Counted from the first letter of the stretch, positions 21,591-31,530 are shown. The stretch is DNA of 64,000 nt from Diaphorobacter aerolatus (GCF_014489535.1 NZ_CP060783.1:62001-126000); one strand, 5' to 3'. Notes: generated by a model from the letters alone, not told the origin. Numbers and translations: made by a program.

Positions 21591-22463
21591 ATGAGAAGCA
21601 AATTGTTTGTTCCGGCGTCGCGTCCCGAGTTGTTTGCCAAGGCGCTTGCCGGTGCGGCAGACAGTCTTTCCTTCGATCTGGAAGACGCCGTTGCCGAGCC
21701 GCGCAAGGACGAGGCGCGTGCGTTGCTGCGCGAATTTTTGCGGAGCGATGCCTCGCGCAGTCATGCCAAGACGATCATCGTGCGTGTGAACGCCATGGAC
21801 ACCCCGCATTTCGCGCAGGATGTGGCCGAGGCGGTGCAGGAGGGCGTGCACCTCATCAACCTGCCCAAGCCCGAGAGCGCGGCGCATGTGGTCGCCGCCG
21901 CCAACGCCGTCGCCGAAGCGGCGCGCGCCAACGGCGTGCACCACGTGCCGGGCCTGCTGCTCAACATGGAAACGCCTCGGTCGCTACGCATAGGCGCAGA
22001 ACTGGCGCAGGCGCACCCGCACGTGAAGGGACTGCAGCTCGGGCTCGGCGATCTGTTCGAGCCCTACGGCATCCATCGCCGTGAAGCCTTTGCCATCACG
22101 CAGGCCATGTTCGCGGTGCGCATGGCGGCGGCGGAGGCGGGCGTGTTTGCGTATGACGGAGCATTTGCCAACATCAGGGACATGGAGGGATTTCGCGCCG
22201 AGTGCGAACTCTCGCGTCGCATGGGCTTTCTCGGAAAGACCTGTATTCACCCGAGCCAGATTGCGATTGCCAACGAAGTGTTCCAGCCCACGCAGATGGA
22301 AATCGACGACGCGCTGACGGTAGTGCAGGCCGCGCGCAATGCGGATCAGAACGCCGTGGGGGCCTATGTGGTCGACGGAAAGATGATCGACAGGCCGTTT
22401 GTCTTGCGCGCCGAAGCGATTGTCGAGCGTGCGCTGGCGTTGGGTTTGATTGCCGATTCATGA
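21591..22463 (+). CDS. HpcH/HpaI (CitE-like) CoA-ester lyase
   Basis: 290-residue TIM-barrel lyase of the citrate-lyase-beta/malyl-CoA lyase group, cleaving a 3-hydroxyacyl-CoA into acetyl-CoA plus a keto acid. Motifs are KLFVPASRPELFAKAL, LSFDLEDAVAEPRKDEAR, INLPKPESA, LQLGLGDLFEPYGI and GKTCIHPSQI. It is first gene of a likely operon with a Bug-type binding protein and a CaiB-like CoA-transferase, so the route may be uptake of a dicarboxylate, CoA activation, then C-C cleavage. Citramalyl-CoA, malyl-CoA or related substrates are candidates; the sequence does not choose between them. Confidence 0.87.
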   Translation: MRSKLFVPASRPELFAKALAGAADSLSFDLEDAVAEPRKDEARALLREFLRSDASRSHAKTIIVRVNAMDTPHFAQDVAEAVQEGVHLINLPKPESAAHVVAAANAVAEAARANGVHHVPGLLLNMETPRSLRIGAELAQAHPHVKGLQLGLGDLFEPYGIHRREAFAITQAMFAVRMAAAEAGVFAYDGAFANIRDMEGFRAECELSRRMGFLGKTCIHPSQIAIANEVFQPTQMEIDDALTVVQAARNADQNAVGAYVVDGKMIDRPFVLRAEAIVERALALGLIADS

Positions 22464-22525
22464 GCGTCCGACATTTGAATCTCAGTTTGAAGAGTTGCCC
22501 ATTTCCAAAATAAAAGGAGACATTG

Positions 22526-23532
22526 ATGACCAAAATTTCCAAAGCATCCATCACGCGCCGCAGCACTGTGTTGGCAGCGTGTGCGGTAGCCGCCGCAACG
22601 GCCATCGGCGCGACGTCCGCCATCGCCGCAGACGCTGAATTTCCGACCCGGCCGATCACGATGGTCGTGCCTTATCCACCCGGTGGCTCCAACGACGTGT
22701 TCGCACGCCAGATCGCCAAGGAGATTGGCGACATTCTTAAACAGCCGATCATCGTGGACAACCGCCCCGGCGCGAGCGGCAATACCGGAACGGCGTTTGT
22801 TGCCAAGGCAGCGCCCGATGGCTACACCCTGGTGGCGGTGTCTTCGAGCATGACGACGAATGCCGGCGTGCAGCCCAAGATGCCGTTCGATCCGGTGAAG
22901 AACCTCGCACCGATTGCGATGTTCGCCAAGGGCCGATGGTGGTCGCGGTCAACAACGAGTTTCCGGCAAGCACTCCGGCTGAACTGATCAAGACGATCAA
23001 GGCGAACCCCGGCAAATTCAACTATGCGACCTCGGGCACCGGCAGTGTCAACCACATGGCGACCGAATATCTGCGCTCGATGATTCCGGGCTTCGACATC
23101 GCTCACGTGCCCTACAAGGGCCAGGGGCCGGCCGTGACCGACGTGATCGGCAATCAGGTGCAGATGCTGGTGTCGAGCGGTCCGTCGATCCTGCCGATGA
23201 TCCGCAGCGGCAAGCTCAAGGCCGTGGGCATCACCAGCCTCAAGCCCAGCCCGATTGCACCGGAACTCACGCCCATGGCAACCGCGGTGCCGGGCTATGA
23301 GTTCGATCTGTGGTGGGGCATGCTGGCACCCGCTGGCACGCCCGCCAGCGTGGTCAATACGCTGAACAAGGCGGTGAATCAGGCGCTTGCCAAACCTGAG
23401 TTGAAGGAGCAGTTTTTGAAGGAAGGCGCAATCGTCACGCCGATCACACCGACGCAGTTTGGCGACGTCATCAAGTCGGACGTTGATCGCTGGAAAAAGC
23501 TCGCCAAGGATCGCAACATTGTGGCGGACTAG
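22526..23532 (+). CDS. Bug-family tripartite tricarboxylate transporter binding protein (frameshifted)
   Basis: Periplasmic solute receptor of the TTT (TctC/Bug) type, about 335 residues after repair. ATG 22526 is preceded by AAGGAGA at ideal spacing; the signal peptide has a twin-Arg start (TRRSTVLAACAVAAATAIG). Bug motifs are FPTRPITMVVPYPPGGSNDV, RPGASGNTGTAFVAKAAPDG and VPYKGQGPAVTDVIGNQVQ. The frame breaks at about 22931: adding G to AAGGGCC restores MFAKGPMVVAVNNEFPAST. No TctA/TctB membrane subunits are nearby, as usual for Bug proteins in this order. Confidence 0.88.
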
Positions 23533-23646
23533 GGCTTCTGCCTGAGGCGCTGCGGGGAGGCCCTTGCGCGGCGGTAGCTGGCAGGAGCCGTTGGGGCGTC
23601 AATGCATGTCATCTTTTCGAATTTGAAAGATCGTTGGAGTTTTGGA

Positions 23647-24818
23647 ATGAGCTTTGCTTCCACTGAGCGCAAGGGGCCCAAGGGGCCGCTGAGCGGAGTG
23701 CGCGTGCTGGATCTGAGCGCCTACATTGCGGGGCCATACGGGTGTTCATTGCTGGCCGATCAGGGTGCGGAAGTCATCAAGATCGAGCCGCCCGTGGGCG
23801 ACAACCTGCGCAAATATCCGTCCACGCTGGACGCGGAGAGCCGCGCGTTTGTGGGCGTGAATCGCAGCAAATGGGGCATGGTGCTCGATCTCAAGCAGGA
23901 ATCCGATCATGCCGTGCTGATGCGGCTGGTGCGGGATGCCGATGTGCTGGTGCACAACTTTCGGCCCGGCGTTCCCGAGCGCCTCGGGATTGGCTTTGCA
24001 CAGCTTGCCGTGATCAATCCGCGCCTGGTCTATTGCAGCGTCACGGGCTACGGCAGCAAGGGACCGCTCAAGGCCAAGGCGGGCTATGACCAGGTACTGC
24101 AGACGATGACGGGCATGTGCACGATGCAGGGCAAGGCGGGCGGGCCGCCGGAGATTCTCTATGGTTCGGTGGTCGACTACTACGCGTCGGCACTGGTGGC
24201 GGGTGGCGTTTCTTCGGCACTTTATGAGCGCGAGAAGAGCGGTTTCGGCCAGCATGTCGGCGTATCGCTGCTGCGCGCCGCGCTGACCATGCAGTCCGCG
24301 CGCCTGATCTGGGCCGAGGGCGAACCGCGCGAGGTGGGTCGCGACATGCGCTCGGGCGGCATCACCGGCATTCACCCGACGAAGGAGGGGCACCTCTATC
24401 TTTCGGCCAACACCCAGCATTTCTGGGCGGCGCTGTGCGAGAAGACCGGCCTTTCCGAGATCGCCGCGAATGAGCGCTACGACAGCGTGCGCAAGCGCGC
24501 GCAGCACAAGAGCGAACTGGTTCCGAGGCTTCGCGAGGCGCTGGCGGCGCACACCGCGCTCGAATGGGAGACGATCTTTGGCGAGCAGGTACCCTGCGCC
24601 GCCGCACGCGCGGTGGAGGACATGTTCGATCATCCGCAGGTGCAGGCCGAAGACATGATCACGACGTTCGAGCATCCCACGCTCGGCAGTTATCGCGGCT
24701 TCACGCGCGCGGTGGAATTTGATCGCACGCCTGGCCCGAACCCTTCGCCGCGCCGGTGCTCGGCCAGCACACCGATGCGTTGAAACGCGAAATCGCCGAC
24801 CGGGAGAGCGCCGGATAG
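23647..24818 (+). CDS. CaiB/BaiF-type CoA-transferase (3' frameshift)
   Basis: Family III CoA-transferase, about 390 residues; ATG 23647 (MSFASTERKGP) is favoured over an upstream ATG at 23602 because homologous residues begin near GPLSGVRVLDLSAYIAGPY. Other motifs are ADQGAEVIKIEPPVGD, VHNFRPGVPERLG and YCSVTGYGSKGP. The segment aligned with the catalytic Asp of formyl-CoA transferase reads GVSLLRAALTM, so Arg occupies the usual Asp position. One base is missing at about 24737; repair gives GPEPFAAPVLGQHTDALKRE and a TAG at 24818. It is probably the CoA-activating partner of the CitE-like lyase. Confidence 0.85.
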
Positions 24819-24913
24819 CGGCATCGGAAAAAACCGGATCGCGAGGCCATGCCCGTCCCCGAATTGAAATTGGGCGAAAATCGACGGTTTATTTCTAACC
24901 AAGGATCGCAGCC

Positions 24914-25618
24914 ATGGGCGCGCAATGGAAAGCAAAGGGCAAGGCGCTGGTCGCCGACGCCAAGGGAAAGCTGTTCGGCAAACTCGTCAAGGAAATCACC
25001 ATCGCCGCACGCGCCGGTGGCGATCCCAACAGCAATGCTGCCCTGCGCATGGCCGTGGAAGCGGCGCGCAAGGCTTCCATGCCCAAGGATACTCTCGAGC
25101 GCGCGATCAAGAAGGGCTCGGGCGTGGGCGCGGACGCCGTCAATTACGAACGTGTGGTGTTCGAGGGCTATGCGCCGCACCGCGTGCCGGTGATGGTGGA
25201 ATGTCTTACCGACAATCCCAACCGCACGGCGCCGAACATGCGCGTGCTGTTCCGCAAGGGGCAGATGAGCGCGGTGGCCTGGGATTTCGACCACGTCGGC
25301 ATGATCGGGGGCGAGCCCGCGAGTGCCAATGCCGACATGGAAGTGGCCGCCATCGAAGCCGGTGCCCAGGACTTCGAGCCGGGCGATGAGGAAGGCACGA
25401 CGCTGTTCATCACCGACCCCGCCGATCTGGACGTGGTCAGCAAGGCGCTTCCCGACCAGGGCGTGAAGGTGCTGTCGGCCAAGCTCGGCTACAAGGCCAA
25501 GAACCCGATCAGCGCGGCCTCGTTGAGCGCCGAGGCCATGGAGGAAGTACAGGCCTTTCTCGCCGGTCTCGAAAACGACGACGACACCCAGCACGTCTAC
25601 GCCGGTCTCGTCGATTGA
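24914..25618 (+). CDS. YebC/PmpR family (DUF28) protein
   Basis: 234 residues, full length. Typical N-terminus [19 protein letters not shown], then [19 protein letters not shown] and [20 protein letters not shown]. Family members bind DNA as regulators (PmpR) or, for the YebC group, help ribosomes translate proline-rich stretches. The first-line KA(K)GKA pattern rather than GHSKW suggests the YeeN/YebC-II-like branch. Which of these activities applies cannot be decided. It stands between the CoA-transferase gene and a repeat protein, all on the plus strand. Confidence 0.88.
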   Translation: MGAQWKAKGKALVADAKGKLFGKLVKEITIAARAGGDPNSNAALRMAVEAARKASMPKDTLERAIKKGSGVGADAVNYERVVFEGYAPHRVPVMVECLTDNPNRTAPNMRVLFRKGQMSAVAWDFDHVGMIGGEPASANADMEVAAIEAGAQDFEPGDEEGTTLFITDPADLDVVSKALPDQGVKVLSAKLGYKAKNPISAASLSAEAMEEVQAFLAGLENDDDTQHVYAGLVD

Positions 25619-25644
25619 TTGATTCTGATTGAGTTGCCAAGCCC

Positions 25645-26091
25645 ATGGGTCGCCCCGGCATTGAATGGACCGAAGCCATGCTGGCGCTGCTCGGCACGGA
25701 CAAGGACGCAGTGCTGGCGGCGCGTTGGGGCACGACACCCAAGACCGTGAACCTCAAGCGCAACGCATTGGGCATTCCGGCATACGGTCACGTGCTCTGG
25801 ACTGACGGGATGCTGGCGCGGCTTGGCACGCAGGTCGATGCCGAACTCGCGCAGGCGTGGGGCATCAGCAAGGCAAGCGTGATCGCCAAGCGGCAGGCGC
25901 TGTCGATTCCTGCAACGGCGGCTGGTAGGTCGGCGACGGCCCAGCGGTTCGGGTGGACGCCCGAGGCCGTGGCGTTGCTCGGAACCGAATCGGACGCCAA
26001 GATCGCCGAACGTCTGGGACTGTCGCGACTGACGGTCTACAACGCGCGTGTGGCGCGAGGCATAGCTGCGGCGGGGCGTGGCAGGCCATAG
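25645..26091 (+). CDS. Protein of three tandem HTH-like repeats
   Basis: 148 residues made almost wholly of three repeats of about 46 residues with the pattern W-T-x3-(M/V)-L/A-x-L-G-T-x2-D-A-x-(L/I)-A-x2-(W/L)-G-(I/T/L)-(S/T)-x2-(S/T)-V-x3-(K/A)-R-x-A-L/R-x-I-P/A. Repeat starts are near residues 8, 52 and 103. Each looks like a short helical DNA-binding unit of the Myb/HTH kind seen in phage and regulatory proteins. It begins 27 bp after the yebC stop. The ribosome-binding site is weak. It could be a small nucleic-acid-binding regulator; no named family is recognised. Confidence 0.7.
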   Translation: MGRPGIEWTEAMLALLGTDKDAVLAARWGTTPKTVNLKRNALGIPAYGHVLWTDGMLARLGTQVDAELAQAWGISKASVIAKRQALSIPATAAGRSATAQRFGWTPEAVALLGTESDAKIAERLGLSRLTVYNARVARGIAAAGRGRP

Positions 26092-26438
26092 GATTCTCAA
26101 TTCGCAGGGCGTTGCGCAATCCCGACGCTGAATGATTCCTGCCGTGAATCCGGATTCTCAATCGACGCGGATCACCTGATTGCAACCAAAGTAAGCTATC
26201 TTGCCTCTTCACGGTCTCTTTCCGGTCCTCTCAAGACATCAATTGGTTGACAATTGATGTCACTGTGACGATTGTCAGAAGTATCATTTGCTGTGATATG
26301 TGTTGATAATCAGTTTGCAATTTTGATTTGGTAAACCGTGAATATCATCCCGATGCGCGCCGCGCATCCGGGTGATGCAAAACACAAGGCAGGGGATTTT
26401 CAAAAAATGCGAGCCATGGCCCGCGAGAGGTTCATTGC
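26092..26438. other. 347-bp non-coding region upstream of cyclase-FHA gene
   Basis: No coding frame supported. It is more AT-rich than its surroundings and holds a perfect hairpin at 26235-26261 and an imperfect GC-rich dyad at about 26343-26375. Probably promoter and regulatory sequence for the cyclase gene. Confidence 0.55.
26235..26261. promoter_or_regulatory. Perfect 11-bp inverted repeat
   Basis: Arms GACATCAATTG / CAATTGATGTC around the 5-base loop GTTGA. It lies about 180 bp upstream of the cyclase-FHA start with no T-run after it, so an operator is more likely than a terminator. Confidence 0.5.
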
Positions 26439-27389
26439 GTGACCCATGCAATGACGACCGTCGTTTTCGCCGATATCGTCGGCAGCACGTCGCTGTACGA
26501 GACACTTGGCAATGAGCACGCTGCGCTCATGGTCACCGAGGTCGTGCAGTGGATGGCAGGCCGTATCCAGGCCGAAGGCGGGCGCGTCATCAAGACGCTG
26601 GGTGACGGAATCATGGCGCTGTTCGATGAGCCGTCCGTGGCCGTTGAGGGCATGCTCAACGTGATGCGCGCGCATCGTGAGCGGATTTCGCGTCCCATCC
26701 ACAAGATCAACCCCGACGTGCGCGTCGGGCTCGATTGCGGCGAGGTGGTCGATGTCGGTGGCGATTGTTATGGCGACGCGGTCAACACAGCGGCGCGTTT
26801 GTGTGATCGCGCGGCGGCAGGCGAAATCTGGGCCACGGAAGCAGTGGTGCGCGCCACCGCCGAAATGCCGACGGCACGCTTTGTGCGCCTGGGCCATCTG
26901 AAGGTGCGTGGCAAGTCCGAACCGCTGCTCATGTACCAGATCGAATGGCGTACGGAAGAGGGCGTCGAGCAACTCACCCAGCATGCGGGCCTGACCGAGT
27001 TTGGCGGCGTTGCGGGTTCCGCGCCGCTGCAGATCCAGTTTTCGTGGGGACGCGCGCACATGCAGTTCCGTTCGTCCGAAGTGCCCGTGCATCTCGGGCG
27101 CTCAAGCGACGCGCATCTGTACATCGACGATCCGCGCGTCTCGCGCCTGCACGCGAGAATCGACTGGCACGACGGCACGTTCAAGCTGACCGATCTGAGC
27201 ACCTTCGGCACCTGGGTTCGCTTCGACGGCAGCGACACGCCCATCCAGCTGCGGCGTGACAGTTGCGTGCTGCATGGCAATGGGGAGATGGCGTTGAGCG
27301 TGCCGTTCACCGCCGACGATGCACCGCGCATCGCGTTCCAGGTCACCGGTCCGCATCTGCGTTTTGGCGAGGGCCAGACGCCGCGCTGA
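26439..27389 (+). CDS. Class III adenylate/guanylate cyclase with C-terminal FHA domain
   Basis: 316 residues from a GTG at 26439; an ATG at 26451 is an alternative. The catalytic domain (about 5-170) has the metal-binding VVFADIVGSTSLYETLG and GGRVIKTLGDGIMALF, and RVGLDCGEVVDVGGDCYGDA with VNTAARLCDRA for the active site. The FHA domain (about 205-295) reads VHLGRSSDAHLYIDDPRVS followed by RLHARIDW and STFGTWVRF, fitting phosphothreonine recognition although the usual Asn of the NG motif is replaced. No signal peptide or membrane segment: a soluble signalling protein that may link Ser/Thr phosphorylation to cyclic nucleotides. Confidence 0.87.
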   Translation: MTHAMTTVVFADIVGSTSLYETLGNEHAALMVTEVVQWMAGRIQAEGGRVIKTLGDGIMALFDEPSVAVEGMLNVMRAHRERISRPIHKINPDVRVGLDCGEVVDVGGDCYGDAVNTAARLCDRAAAGEIWATEAVVRATAEMPTARFVRLGHLKVRGKSEPLLMYQIEWRTEEGVEQLTQHAGLTEFGGVAGSAPLQIQFSWGRAHMQFRSSEVPVHLGRSSDAHLYIDDPRVSRLHARIDWHDGTFKLTDLSTFGTWVRFDGSDTPIQLRRDSCVLHGNGEMALSVPFTADDAPRIAFQVTGPHLRFGEGQTPR

Positions 27390-27497
27390 CAGGTGCTGAC
27401 ACGGTGAAGCAAACCGTTTCGTGATGCGCCTTCATCCTACAAGCCACGCATTGCATGCCCGGTTAGGGTACTGCGTTATTCCTTTCTGGAGACGCAC

Positions 27498-27932
27498 ATG
27501 GTCACGGCAACACACTCTTCCCGTTCAGGTCTGGATTCCGCGCTGTTGTTGGTGAGCCGATTGTTGCTCGCCTACTTTTTTCTGCCGGCGGGCATCGGCA
27601 AGATCACGGGTTTTGAAGGCACGGTGGGCTACATCGCCTCCCAAGGTCTTCCAGTGCCGCAGTTGCTCGCGGCGGCGGCGATCATCGCCGAAGTGGGCGG
27701 CGGGCTGGCGTTGATCGTCGGGTTTCAGACACGTCTTGTCGCATGGGGACTCGCGTTTTTCACATTGGTGGCGGGATGTCTGTTTCACAATTACTGGACG
27801 CTCTCCGGTGCGCAGGCGGCAACCCAGCAGCTCATGTTCAACAAGAACCTCGCCATCGTGGGCGGCCTGCTGGCGCTGTCGGTTGCGGGAGCCGGGGCTT
27901 GGAGCATGGACTCGAGGCGGACCGGTTATTGA
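27498..27932 (+). CDS. DoxX family membrane protein
   Basis: 144 residues with four hydrophobic helices. The DoxX pattern is LLVSRLLLAYFFLPAGIGKI, GLPVPQLLAAAAIIAEVGGG and a late MFNKNLAIVGGLLALSV. Inner membrane. Members of this family act in quinone-linked redox or sulfur/oxidative stress functions, but most are uncharacterised. It precedes a pirin-like gene by about 110 bp on the same strand; the pairing of DoxX and pirin is common in proteobacteria and suggests a shared redox stress role. Confidence 0.83.
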   Translation: MVTATHSSRSGLDSALLLVSRLLLAYFFLPAGIGKITGFEGTVGYIASQGLPVPQLLAAAAIIAEVGGGLALIVGFQTRLVAWGLAFFTLVAGCLFHNYWTLSGAQAATQQLMFNKNLAIVGGLLALSVAGAGAWSMDSRRTGY

Positions 27933-28045
27933 ATGAAGCAGGTCGGGAGTGCCATCGCTGTCGTTGAACGAGAGGAATTCATGGTCGTTGAACTGTCATG
28001 CATCCAGGGCGTGGTGTCGTTTGGCGTGCGCGTGAAACACGCGCC

Positions 28046-28951
28046 ATGACGATCAACAGACCCCGACCGCTGCGCTTGTCTGGCCACGTCAAGGACCTCG
28101 GCGGCGGATTCGTCGTGCGCCGCATGCTCCCGTCGCTGCAATGTCGCGCCATCGGCCCGTTCATGTTTTTTGATCATTTCGGGCCGGTCAAGGTGGTGCC
28201 CCAATCGCAGATCGACGTGCGGCCACATCCGCACATCGGCCTGTCCACGGTGACCTATCTGTTCGAGGGTGCGATGATGCACCGCGACAATCTGGGCTCG
28301 GAACAACTCATCGAGCCCGGAGCGATCAACTGGATGACGGCAGGCCGCGGCGTCGTGCATTCCGAACGCAGACCGCAGCATCTGGCGCGCAGCAGCTACG
28401 TCAATCACGGTATTCAACTCTGGGCCGCGCTGCCGCTGGCCCACGAGCAGACCGAGCCATCGTTCACGCATACGCCCGAATCGCAGATTCCGCAACTGAG
28501 GGTGGACGACGCCGAGGTGCGCGTGCTCATCGGTTCTGCATACGGGCATCGCTCGCCAGTGAAAACGTTCACCGAGACGCTGTATCTGGACATACAGCTC
28601 GGTCCCGGTGGCGGTCTCGAGCTGCCTGCGTGGGAGCACGAGACCGCCGTCTATACCGTGGACGGCGACGTGATGCTCGCGCAGGAGTTCATCCCTTGCC
28701 ATACGCTGGCGATGCTGGAGCCACGCCACACCACGCAGGTCAACAATGCGTCGAAGAACGACCCGCTGCGCCTGATCGTGATGGGTGGCATGCCACTCGA
28801 TGCGCCGCGTCACCTGTGGTGGAACTTTGTTGCGAGCGATACGGCCCTGATCGAGCGCGCGGCGCAGCGCTGGGAAGACCGCACCATGGGCAGCGTTCCG
28901 GGCGACGATGAATTCATACCTCTGCCCGAGCGTTATGTGAGGCGGCGTTAG
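28046..28951 (+). CDS. Pirin family protein
   Basis: 301-residue bicupin. N-terminal pirin signature GPFMFFDHFGPVKVVP followed by IDVRPHPHIGLSTVTYLFEG and RDNLGSEQLIEPGAINWMTA; the metal-binding His and Glu residues of the first cupin are in these segments. ATG 28046 was chosen since homology starts a few residues on. Some bacterial pirins have quercetinase activity, others bind pyruvate dehydrogenase; activity here is not predictable. It ends 4 bp before the trhO stop on the opposite strand. Confidence 0.87.
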   Translation: MTINRPRPLRLSGHVKDLGGGFVVRRMLPSLQCRAIGPFMFFDHFGPVKVVPQSQIDVRPHPHIGLSTVTYLFEGAMMHRDNLGSEQLIEPGAINWMTAGRGVVHSERRPQHLARSSYVNHGIQLWAALPLAHEQTEPSFTHTPESQIPQLRVDDAEVRVLIGSAYGHRSPVKTFTETLYLDIQLGPGGGLELPAWEHETAVYTVDGDVMLAQEFIPCHTLAMLEPRHTTQVNNASKNDPLRLIVMGGMPLDAPRHLWWNFVASDTALIERAAQRWEDRTMGSVPGDDEFIPLPERYVRRR

Positions 28952-28955
28952 GCCT

Positions 28956-29753
28956 TCAACGCAGGTCGTCGTTGCCATCCTCTGCGATGGACGACAACGC
29001 GGGCGGAGCGCCGTGCACCAGCGGCACGGCATCGAGGTTCGCGCCCAGCACCTCGCGCTGGTCGAAGACGAAGCAGCCGCCGTCATAGTGAGCGCCGTCG
29101 GTCATCTCGAAATATTTGAGGATGCCGCCTTCGAGTTGGTACACGTTCTCGATGCCCTCGTTTCGCATCAGGATCGCGGCCTTTTCGCAGCGAATGCCGC
29201 CGGTGCAGAAGCTCACGACGGTCTTGCCCGCAAGCTCGGCCTTGTGCTGGCGAAGCGCGTCGGGAAACTCGGTGAACTTGCTGATGCGCCAGTCGATGGC
29301 GTCTCTGAACGTTCCTTGATCGACCTCGAAATCATTGCGTGTGTCGAGCGTGACGACGGGGCGGCCCGTGTCGTCCTTGCCATCCGCGAGCCAGCGGCGC
29401 AGGGTCTCGGGCGCGACGGCAGGCGCGCGGCCCGACGCCGGGCGGATTGCCGGCATGTTCATGCGGATGATCTCGTTCTTCACTTTCACGAGCATCTTGC
29501 GAAACGGCTGATGGTCCGACCAGCTTTCCTTGGGATCGAGCGGCGCGAAACGCTCATCCCGTTTGAGTTCCGCGATGAACTCGCGCACCACGTCGGCATC
29601 GCCCGCGAGGAACATGTTGATGCCTTCCTCGGCGATCAGGATCGTGCCCTTGAGCCCGGCGCTCACCGCGCGCTCGTGCAGCGTGTCGCGCAGCGCGGCC
29701 GCGTCAGGCAGGGGAACGAACAGATAGGAGGAAATATTCAGTACCGGGTTCAC
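28956..29753 (-). CDS. trhO: tRNA uridine(34) hydroxylase TrhO (rhodanese-related, YceA)
   Basis: 265 residues, oxygen-dependent formation of 5-hydroxyuridine at tRNA position 34. The N-terminal domain contains LKGTILIAEEGINMFLAG, the middle segment NMPAIRPASGRAP, and the rhodanese domain has VVTLDTRNDFEVDQGTFRDA with active loop SFCTGGIRCEKAA carrying the catalytic Cys. Full length, good agreement with the family. It is convergent with the pirin gene. Confidence 0.9.
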   Translation of the reverse strand: MNPVLNISSYLFVPLPDAAALRDTLHERAVSAGLKGTILIAEEGINMFLAGDADVVREFIAELKRDERFAPLDPKESWSDHQPFRKMLVKVKNEIIRMNMPAIRPASGRAPAVAPETLRRWLADGKDDTGRPVVTLDTRNDFEVDQGTFRDAIDWRISKFTEFPDALRQHKAELAGKTVVSFCTGGIRCEKAAILMRNEGIENVYQLEGGILKYFEMTDGAHYDGGCFVFDQREVLGANLDAVPLVHGAPPALSSIAEDGNDDLR

Positions 29754-29857
29754 GGCGGGCCATCCAGAAAGAGGTTTTGCGGCGACGCCGAATCGGGCGC
29801 CAGCGCAGCACGGGGTGCGGGGATTTCAGCGTTGGCCTGCATAGGGCGGGGCCGCAA

Positions 29858-31530
29858 TTATCCCTCAGCGGGTTTTCTCAATATGGCCAGCGTCTCGGTA
29901 TCCGTACGGTAGAGCTTGAGATGACCGTCCATTGCGAGCGCCCCAGCACGGCCCAGGCGCTGCTCCACGGGCAGCTTCAGGCCGCTCACGATCAAGGTGC
30001 CGCCCTGTTTTCGGATCTGCGAGTGCAGCCGCTGGAAGGTCTCGACGCCCGTGATGTCGATGCGGTTGATGGGCGAGGCGAATACGCAAACATCACGCAG
30101 ATCGGGACGCTTTTGCAGCTCGGAGGTGATTCGGCGTTCGAGTGACGCGGCGCTTGCGAAATCCAGCTCCGCATCCATGCGCAGGGCCAGCAGGTGCGGG
30201 GCAAGCACGGGAAGTTGCCATAGATGGCGGTCGCGCAGGCTGCCATCCGCATGCTCGCCGACCTCGATGATGCGTGGGTGCATCCGCTGGTAGAGAAAAA
30301 AGCAGAGGTTCGCAACCACACCCGCGAGCACGCCCCAGTAGATGCGGGGCGCGGTGGCAATGGTGATCACCGCCGTGCCGATGCCGATCGCGGCTTCCAC
30401 GCGTGAAACCTTCCACAGGCGCAGCAACTCGCGCGGTTTGAATAGCCCGGTCACTGCGGTGACGACGACGGCGGCGAGCACGGCGTCGGGCACGTGATAC
30501 AGCTCGGGCATCAGCCACAGCAAGGCGACGAGAACCAGACCGGTGGCAAACAGATTGGCCCAGCCGGTCTCTGCGCCCGCGTACAGGTTGAGGGCCGAGC
30601 GCGAAAAGGATGCGCTCGTGGCAAAGCCCCCGAGAAGCCCGAGCTGATCTTGGCAAGACCCTGCGCGATCAGATCCTGGTTTTCGTTCCACAGCGTGCCG
30701 TCGCGCTGATGCTCGATCTTGGCGCTCGACGCGGTCTCGAGAAAACTCACGAGTGCCACCATCATCACCGGCATGATCAGCGCGCCAAACTCGTCCCAGC
30801 TCAGCCACTCGGGCAGATAGAAGCTCGGAAATCCTGCGGGCAGGTGACCGATCACGTCACCGCCGTGATCGGCAAAGCCGATCAGCCAACTGATGAGGCC
30901 CGCGCCCGTGATCACCACAATCGCGCCCGGAAACGTCGGGCGGATCTTCTTGGCGAGCGCGAGCGCGACCACGCTGCCGATGCCAAACGCCAGCGCCGTG
31001 AAATCGAAATGGTGCACCGAGGGATTGCTGAACAACGCATGCCAACCGGTGCGCAGCCCGAGCAATGCGGGCAACTGCGACAGCAGGATCAGCAGTGCCG
31101 CTGCCTGGGTGAAGCCCGTGAGAACCGGCGAGGTGACGAGGCTGACCAGCCAGCCAAACCGCGCGAGACCGAGCGCCGCCTGAAGCAGCCCGGAGAGAAT
31201 CGCGAGCCACACCGCAAGCGAAACCCAGTGCGCACTGCCGGGCTCGGCCATGCCGATGAGCGATGCGCCGATCAGCAGGCTTGTGAGGGCGGTGGGACCG
31301 ACGCCGAGTCGCGTCGATGAGCCCAGCAGCACGGCGACGACGGCAGGAATCAGCGATGCGTAAATGCCCGTCACCAGCGGCATTCCGGCGAGCGCGGCGT
31401 AGGCCACGCCCTGGGGCACCAGCATCAGGCCGACGGTCATGCCGGCCACGAATTCGCGCTTGAGCAGGGTTGGGGCGGGGCGCGGCCAATTCAGGAACGG
31501 CAGCCATTGGCGCAGGGTGTGCAGATTCAT
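29858..31530 (-). CDS. SulP-family anion transporter with STAS domain (frameshifted)
   Basis: Inner-membrane sulfate/bicarbonate-type transporter, about 557 residues once repaired. The N-terminal half shows KREFVAGMTVGLMLVPQGVA and YAALAGMPLVTGIYASLIPA, the SulP signature; the C-terminal STAS domain includes ASPINRIDITGVETFQRLHS. One base is missing at about 30634: repair gives KISSGFLGGFATSASFSRS, a conserved SulP helix. Sulfate is a reasonable substrate given sulfur genes nearby, but dicarboxylate or bicarbonate are equally possible. Confidence 0.86.

Noticed and set aside
26343..26375. Imperfect GC-rich dyad as a terminator or riboswitch
   Set aside because: Mismatched arms and no U-tract; no known riboswitch motif was recognised.
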